Positions 58,686 through 64,000 of a stretch of DNA of 64,000 bases are shown here, one piece after another. The notes below the pieces were generated by a model, which worked only from the letters and a program-made list of their open reading frames with translations, ran no database searches and was not told the origin of the DNA. The stretch's first letter is position 1. Each line of letters starts with the position of its first letter. The position numbers and the translations under genes are program-made. The stretch comes from Rosa chinensis (lineage: Eukaryota; Streptophyta; Magnoliopsida; Rosales; Rosaceae), in assembly GCF_002994745.2 (NCBI RefSeq), contig NC_037092.1:25073001-25137000 (forward strand). The letters are read 5' to 3'.

Positions 58686-59394
58686 TATCCCTTTTCTTAG
58701 GGTTTCGCTCCTTACGCTCTCCCTTAGGGGCGCGACTATAATTGGACTCCGGAATTGGCTTTGCTCCCACGGGTCTAGAGTTATAGTTCTTCACAAGTAT
58801 ATTGCCGTGCTTTTCAGCTATGTTCATGACTCCAATAAGCTTATGAAATCTTGCGATGCTTCCGAAATTGACATCAATCCGATAGTTCTTGGCTATCATC
58901 AATGCAGAGATGGAGAAGGTAGAGAGAGTCTTCTCGATCAACATCGTATCAGTGATTTTCTGCCACAGAATTCCATCAAAGTCTTGATACGAAGTGCTTC
59001 CGAATTGTAGTACAGACTTAAAATCACATAAGCGGAGGCTATGCCATCTCACTTCTAAATCTGGAAGGAGTGAGTCACGAACATTGCCAAAACGCTGCTC
59101 GAGTTCTACCCATAGCTTTCTAGGGTCTTCCTCATTGAGGTACTCATTTTGGAGCGCGTCATTCATGTGCCTTGTCATGAGAATTATGGCTTTAGCTTCA
59201 TTCGCCTCTCTCGTAGCTCTATTCGCTTCAAAAGAGGTAGCTTGTTGAGGAGTAAGCACGTTCTGACTTGGCTCTTAGATTGTACTCAGGATCCCATCAG
59301 CCTTAAGATGCTGGAGCACATCACGGACCCACTTGTGGTATCCTACGCCTATTGTCTCTAGTGGAGCGAAGCTCAACTTGTTCAGGTTACTCAT
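58686..59394 (-). pseudogene. Copia gag, broken (nonsense codon and LTR insertion)
   Basis: Starts at 59394 (MSNLNKLSFAPLETIG) and matches copia Gag of the UBN2 type, with ATREANEAKAIILMTRHMND and RKLWVELEQRFG. The frame is interrupted by one TAA at 59275-59277 and ended by the solo LTR at 58685. The reading continues left of the LTR (from 55810) into an Arg/Gly-rich stretch and the zinc-knuckle region. Confidence 0.8.
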
Positions 59395-60251
59395 CCTGAA
59401 AAACAACAAGAAAATAGGGTTAGTTTCGGAGCGAAAAAGGCTACCATGAAAACAATAAAAATTTCTGAGCGTAGTCGCTTCCAAGAAATTAGGTATTTCC
59501 GAGTGTAGTTGCTTCCAAGAAATTCGATTCCAAGAGGGGTTGGATTAGATCGAAACAATGATGTTTGTGGTCGATCATTTCTTCTCAACAAACTCTATTT
59601 TTGGAGGACTCTACAACCTCCAAGCTTAGAGTGAGCACGAACCCCCACAGTTCGGCATAATTAGGTCTCCCCTATGATGAAGAAAGGGGGGTAGAAGAAG
59701 AGAGTTTGCAAGTCCCTGAGAAAAAGAAGAGAAATTGAATAAAAACTCAAAAACAGGAACTTTTAGTAAATAAATACCTTGAAATAGGTCGCGGGAAAAT
59801 TTTGGCAGGAAAGTTGCCGGAGCTGACATGGCAGTGGGTCAAGGGAGCTGATGTGGCAGTGGGCCTGCTACCTCCTTTTTTTCTTTCTTTCTTTATGCCA
59901 ATTGGGCTTCTGGGCTTCGGGCCTCCTTCTCTTTTCTTTGTTTCTTCTTCTTTTCTTCTCTCTGGCGGTTCAAGGGTGCAGCTTCTATTGGTGGCTGGTT
60001 CCCGGAAAAAAAAAATTTGGTTCCCGGATCATGGGACTGAGACACTGCTGCTAGAAAAAGTTGGTAGCAATTGGATGTCCGGAAGGTGGTGAACCGGTGG
60101 AATATTTGCTACGGGTGGTTTGGAGCTTCCGGTGGCCTGTTTGGTAGGTTTCCGACCGGTTTTGGACTCCTGGTGTCGAGGGCTTCAATATGTGCGGACC
60201 AGGTTTCTGGAATTTGAAGGCTATGTAATTAGGGTTTCAGGGTTAGAGTTT

Positions 60252-60264
60252 CGTGCTGATAACG
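60252..60264 (-). promoter_or_regulatory. Primer-binding site of the copia element
   Basis: CGTTATCAGCACG directly after the 5' LTR on the minus strand. TTATCAGCACG is a common plant copia primer site (general knowledge). Confidence 0.6.
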
Positions 60265-60489
60265 TGTTAAAGGAAAACTAAAATTGGGAGAGAATTGAGT
60301 CATGTTTTCATTGATAACGGAGGCCTCTTTACAAGGCATAGAATCAGAGTTGTACAAGTAAAGATAATTGTATAATTAATTGGATATGTATGAATATCTC
60401 CGAGAGTATCTCTAATTCAAAACTATATTACAACTAAGTCAAGTAACCTAGAGTTTGAGCCAGACACATATTCTGGATTTACTTAAACA
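60265..60489 (-). repeat. 5' LTR of the copia element
   Basis: 225 bp, TGTTAAAGG to CTTAAACA. It differs from the other LTR by a short deletion and many substitutions. Confidence 0.88.
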
Positions 60490-60494
60490 ATATC

Positions 60495-60921
60495 AACTTT
60501 GCATGCTTGTACGTGTTTGAAATTCTTGGATTATTCAATAGCAATCTTCTTATAGTGTTTGAAGTGAGGAAATCCAGTGCAATAGATGGGAGACAAATTA
60601 CGGTAAATTATTCATCGATCAGTTAAAACTTCAAACTAATAGGCACCCTTGTGCATGGCTGGATCTACTATTCCCTCGTCCATCAGGGGCGGAGCCACGT
60701 GGGACCCAGTGGGTCCAGTGCCCCACTCAGTTTTATATTTTTTTAAAGGACTAAATACTTGTTACTCCTCATACTTTTACATGAAAAACAGTTTAGTCCA
60801 AAATTTTAAAATTAAACAGTTTAGTCCTTATTCTTTCTAATTCTCACACGACAAGTACTAAAATGACTACTATACCCCTCACTTTTTATTTTTTTATTTT
60901 TCTCTTTTTTTATTTTTCTGC

Positions 60922-60995
<74 letters not shown>
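60495..60995. other. Spacer with hAT-like terminus and (TC)n(TA)n tract
   Basis: CAGGGGCGGAGCCACGTGGG at 60685 is a typical hAT terminal motif with no partner end visible. A pyrimidine microsatellite (60921-60943) passes into about 26 TA repeats (60943-60995) at the edge of the pararetroviral sequence. Confidence 0.5.
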
Positions 60996-61003
<8 letters not shown>

Positions 61004-61501
61004 TTGAGAAGTAACTATGGTTAGCAAAAATACCTTAACTATAGTTACAATTTATCAAGTCACTAACCCTGGTTAGGTTATAGTGACACCTATACAATAT
61101 CTACAAACCTCTACCGCCTTCGAAGCGACTGTAGACTTTTTATCTTGTTGTACACATTTCCACTATATAAATAAAATTTTCTCCGTTTGTGTAAGTGGTA
61201 TCAGAGCTAGAACTACTCAAGATCTAGTTTGTATATAGTGATCAAGCTTCAAGCTTGAGGAAACTCAAGCAGCATATCCATTCAGTAAGTGTTCTTACTA
61301 TGTAAATTACCTTTTGTTTATTATCTTGTTCTTATTACCTTGTTCATCTGTTAGAACTAAAAATTTTGTTATAAAAAGATTTGTCACTCATATTTCATAG
61401 TAAAACCCATACTCTCTCAAAGCTCATATCCCTACATAGCCGTATAAACCAAGTGGTGGTTTTCAGGCTTTCTGGGAATCGGTCTTAAGCACCAGAGAGA
61501 A
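60996..61501 (+). promoter_or_regulatory. Pararetroviral intergenic region: promoter, primer-binding site, leader
   Basis: TATATAAATA at 61164-61173 is a strong TATA box. TGGTATCAGAGC at 61196-61207 is the complement of initiator tRNA-Met, the minus-strand primer site used throughout Caulimoviridae. About 290 bases of leader follow to the first long ORF. The left border of the viral sequence is not exactly placed. Confidence 0.65.
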
Positions 61502-64000
61502 ATGGTTTTAGGTACCCTCTATGAAATATTAATGGCGAAACTTTTTGTAACAGAACCTTTAGAATGTTTATATGATGAACAAAATTATGATCATACTTTA
61601 CATATTCCAAAAAATTATAATAAGGATATTTCTGTTCTTAGTAGTACTGTAAATTCTATATGTGATATGTTACATATGCAATCAAAAAATCAAAAAACAT
61701 ATAGTGAAAAAGTTGAACAACAACTTTCTAATCTAAGTACTACAACAAGCAAGATTGAACAAAAAATTCAATCTCTTGCTCGAATTGTAGACATAGATCT
61801 CAAAACAGAGACTAAAGAACAAATACAAGAGTTAACTAAAACAGTTAATACTCTTATTTTACAACAAGATGTGATGAGTTACCCTGGAGATAACCAAATC
61901 CCCAGACTATTCTACGGAACAGAAGATATAATGGTTCTTCAAAACAAAGAACCAAATCAAGATGAATATAATAATATAGTTGAAATATTAGACTATTGGA
62001 AAACGATCTATAAAGATCCTCAGTCAACAATTGAAGAAAGAAATCATATTTTAAACCAAATAAGAACAACTTGTTTAGAATATGAAGACTTGCTCTCTTA
62101 TTTCAACTATAACATTAATATGTTGTCAGAAGATGAAACAACACCTTCCGAGTCACAAGAAAGTGAAAATGAAATAAATACTTTAAGTGATGAAGACACT
62201 GACACAGAAGAAAAAACTTCTGACACCCAAAAGAAAAGAAAGGCTAAAGAATCTCTTCCAGAGTTTACTAACGAAGAAGCTTTTGAAGAATACTTGAGAA
62301 ATACTCAAGAAAACATTCATGATGATTTTATTAAAATGACAAATTATGCTTCATCTTCTGGAATAAAAAATGAACCTATGGACCACCCAAGTCCAACTTA
62401 TACCAGAAGAGACGATATGAATAAACAAACAGTGGCCCAAAACGGAACATATCTTGATCTAACTCATATACCTTTTAAAGATCAAGAAAAAACAATAGAA
62501 GACTGGGCACAATCCATGTCCATTCTAATAACTAATTATAAAAACACATGGACAAAAGAAAGATTTCTAGACTACATAGCAGCAACATTGCAAGGAGACA
62601 CTTTGCAGTGGTTAAAACAGTGGGAAGGATCCCCGGAAGGAAAACTACAAAAATTAAATTTGTTAACCAACTTTAAAGACTTTGACTCAATACTACATGG
62701 CTTTACACAAATAATAAAAGAACATTTGTGTGGTGCTACGGATGAAAAAATTATCCATGAAGATGCTGACTATATATTGTCAAAAATGGAACTTTGCGAT
62801 ATATGTCAATTTGAAGAATATGCTCAAATGTATAAAAAGTACTATTTTAAAGTAAGGCCAGAATCAAGCATATACTGGTTAACACAATTTTTTCATAAAC
62901 TCCCTAACCCATGGGATGAATTAGCATTAAGAAGCTATCCTGACTTCTTAAATAGAATAAATAAAAGTGATACTTTAGGTTTCAGAATAAACTTTGTTCT
63001 GAGACTTATTACTGATAAATGTGTTGAAGTCAGAGCAAAAAAGCAGGTAAAAAGCCAAATTAGCAATGATGCAAGAGGTCGAAAATGTTGCGATAATATA
63101 CTTAGAGAAAATTGGAAAATTGGGTGTAACCCACAACCAAGATCTTCGAAAAAGAGGAGATATAAATGGAAGCCTTTTAAAAAGAAAAAATTTTCAAAAA
63201 AGAAAAAGTATATCAGAAAGAAAAAACAGATGGGAAAAAATCCTAAGCATAAAAAGTGCAGATGTTATATTTGTAATGAAGAAGGACATTATGCTCCAGA
63301 ATGTCCTAGAAAAGGAAAGAACACCAAAAAGATGGTCAAAATGGTTGAAGAAAACAACCTAGAAATATTGTTAGGAGAAGAAATCTCTGACGATGAAGAC
63401 ATCCTTTATGAGTTAGAAACTGAAAGTGATAGCTCAGAAGAAGAAGAATTCATCTTTATGCTAAAAGAGCATATTGAAGAAAATTCTGAAGAAGAACTTC
63501 AAAATATAAAATTAAAAGATGTCATTAGAGAAGAAATAAGCTTTTCTAATGAACAACTACAGACTTTAGAAAAAACTAAATATTCAATAAATAAAGATGC
63601 TATTTATAAAAATTCTAGATTTCAAATATTTTCTCATAGAATATTTGAGCAATTCCGTGGAAATACCACAGCTCAATGTACTGAGGAAGGAACAATGGAA
63701 ATTCCATTATTTGATAAAAAGAGAATAGAAAGATGGAGGAAAAAACATCCAGAAATAAGATATGTTCATATTGGTCTAATTCAGATCACTATAACTGCGT
63801 TGTTTAGGCAAGGTTTGGACACACCAATACTTGCTGTAGTTTTTGATAAAAGACTTAACAATCCGCTCCAGTCAATGATTGGAGGTATTCAATCTAATCT
63901 GGTAAATGGAATAGTTTGGTTTAACATCAAACCAAATTACTTTATATCTATAACAGATAGAAATATTGAAAATTCAATAAAAATAAAGATTCAACTCAAA
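61502..64000 (+). CDS. Endogenous pararetrovirus ORF: coiled coil, capsid, zinc knuckle, movement protein (open at right edge)
   Basis: Stays in frame from the ATG at 61502 to the last base, 833 codons, with no stop. The frame is open upstream only to a TAA at 61445, which fixes the start region. Order: coiled coil about residues 70-125; an acidic Ser/Thr/Glu stretch about 210-245; a capsid-like region about 320-500 (Trp-rich, with ATLQGDTLQWLKQWEG); a lysine/arginine-rich stretch about 540-585; a CCHC zinc knuckle of spacing CX2CX4HX4C at residues 588-601; a second acidic stretch; then, from about residue 750, a 30K-type movement-protein domain with the conserved LFRQG, D and NP pattern of Caulimoviridae. 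Much more AT-rich than the plant genes. Protease, RT and RNase H would lie beyond the window. Genus uncertain, because capsid-before-movement order is unusual. Confidence 0.82.
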   Translation, partial: MVLGTLYEILMAKLFVTEPLECLYDEQNYDHTLHIPKNYNKDISVLSSTVNSICDMLHMQSKNQKTYSEKVEQQLSNLSTTTSKIEQKIQSLARIVDIDLKTETKEQIQELTKTVNTLILQQDVMSYPGDNQIPRLFYGTEDIMVLQNKEPNQDEYNNIVEILDYWKTIYKDPQSTIEERNHILNQIRTTCLEYEDLLSYFNYNINMLSEDETTPSESQESENEINTLSDEDTDTEEKTSDTQKKRKAKESLPEFTNEEAFEEYLRNTQENIHDDFIKMTNYASSSGIKNEPMDHPSPTYTRRDDMNKQTVAQNGTYLDLTHIPFKDQEKTIEDWAQSMSILITNYKNTWTKERFLDYIAATLQGDTLQWLKQWEGSPEGKLQKLNLLTNFKDFDSILHGFTQIIKEHLCGATDEKIIHEDADYILSKMELCDICQFEEYAQMYKKYYFKVRPESSIYWLTQFFHKLPNPWDELALRSYPDFLNRINKSDTLGFRINFVLRLITDKCVEVRAKKQVKSQISNDARGRKCCDNILRENWKIGCNPQPRSSKKRRYKWKPFKKKKFSKKKKYIRKKKQMGKNPKHKKCRCYICNEEGHYAPECPRKGKNTKKMVKMVEENNLEILLGEEISDDEDILYELETESDSSEEEEFIFMLKEHIEENSEEELQNIKLKDVIREEISFSNEQLQTLEKTKYSINKDAIYKNSRFQIFSHRIFEQFRGNTTAQCTEEGTMEIPLFDKKRIERWRKKHPEIRYVHIGLIQITITALFRQGLDTPILAVVFDKRLNNPLQSMIGGIQSNLVNGIVWFNIKPNYFISITDRNIENSIKIKIQLK

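Larger units (their letters stand above)
51217..60489 (-). mobile_element. Decayed Ty1/copia retrotransposon, minus strand (TSD ATATC)
   Basis: Bounded by two related LTRs (51217-51453 and 60265-60489) and flanked by ATATC (51212-51216 and 60490-60494). On the minus strand the order is 5' LTR, primer-binding site, leader, gag (59394-58686), zinc-knuckle region (about 55610-55560), protease/integrase/RT/RNase H remnants (about 55500-51690), polypurine tract AAGGGAGAG, 3' LTR. RT before RNase H at the 3' end, after integrase-like sequence, is the copia order. Numerous stops and frameshifts and visible LTR divergence indicate an old copy. A 2.9 kb solo LTR (55811-58685) is inserted in gag, so the element itself is about 6.4 kb. 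Confidence 0.88.

Noticed and set aside
60821..61027. Minus-strand ORF with Tyr-Ile repeats
   Set aside because: It is the translation of the (TA)n and (GA)n microsatellite.
63066..63362. A 98-codon ORF in the viral region
   Set aside because: It overlaps, in another frame, the long pararetroviral frame that holds the zinc knuckle.

Overview
The window is nuclear DNA of a flowering plant, most likely a eudicot. It shows multi-exon genes with GT-AG introns, plant-specific families (tRNA isopentenyltransferase 9 type, GTE bromodomain-NET factor, SPD1-type plastid ATPase, CLE peptides), AT-rich spacers and many plant transposon types. I cannot name the species from sequence alone.

Genes. Left third: a tRNA dimethylallyltransferase (IPT9 type, + strand, 11 coding exons, 1254-5611) and mitochondrial malate dehydrogenase (+, 7 exons, 9029-11236), with unidentified minus-strand exon-like pieces between them (6203-7160). 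Then a GTE bromodomain/NET factor (-, 4 exons, 14884-17110) and a divergent intronless GT4 glycosyltransferase (+, 17868-19322). Centre: two CLE peptide precursors on the minus strand 9 kb apart (27199-27459 and 36633-36869). Right of centre: an SPD1-like P-loop ATPase (-, 9 exons, 40216-45432). These are housekeeping, plastid or signalling genes with no evident shared pathway. Two further pieces (20374-20708 and 39495-39767) look like unidentified gene fragments.

Mobile DNA fills most of the rest, and many insertions can be delimited by target-site duplications (TSDs) read directly. There is a recurring type of roughly 0.9-1.2 kb retroposon with no ORF: a GC-richer body, a poly(A) tail and TSDs of 12-17 bp in four copies (23287-24396, 29868-30800, 37786-38936, 46606-48283), with two less certain copies. 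Two SINE-type insertions have 16-bp TSDs (26257-26456, 45780-46124). Others are a copia-type solo LTR (20718-21254, TSD ATAAG), PIF/Harbinger-like elements with 3-bp TSDs, several foldback MITEs including one inside a GTE intron, a short TRIM-like LTR with primer-binding site, a copia gag remnant, and a decayed 9.3 kb Ty1/copia element on the minus strand (51217-60489, TSD ATATC). The last is split inside gag by a 2.9 kb solo LTR (55811-58685, TSD TATCC).

The most notable feature is at the right edge. From 61502 the frame stays open for 833 codons to the end of the window. It encodes a coiled coil, a capsid-like region, a CCHC zinc knuckle and a 30K-type movement-protein domain. Upstream are a TATA box, a tRNA-Met primer-binding site and a long leader. 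This is an endogenous pararetrovirus (Caulimoviridae-like) with the order capsid-then-movement protein, lying next to a (TA)n tract.
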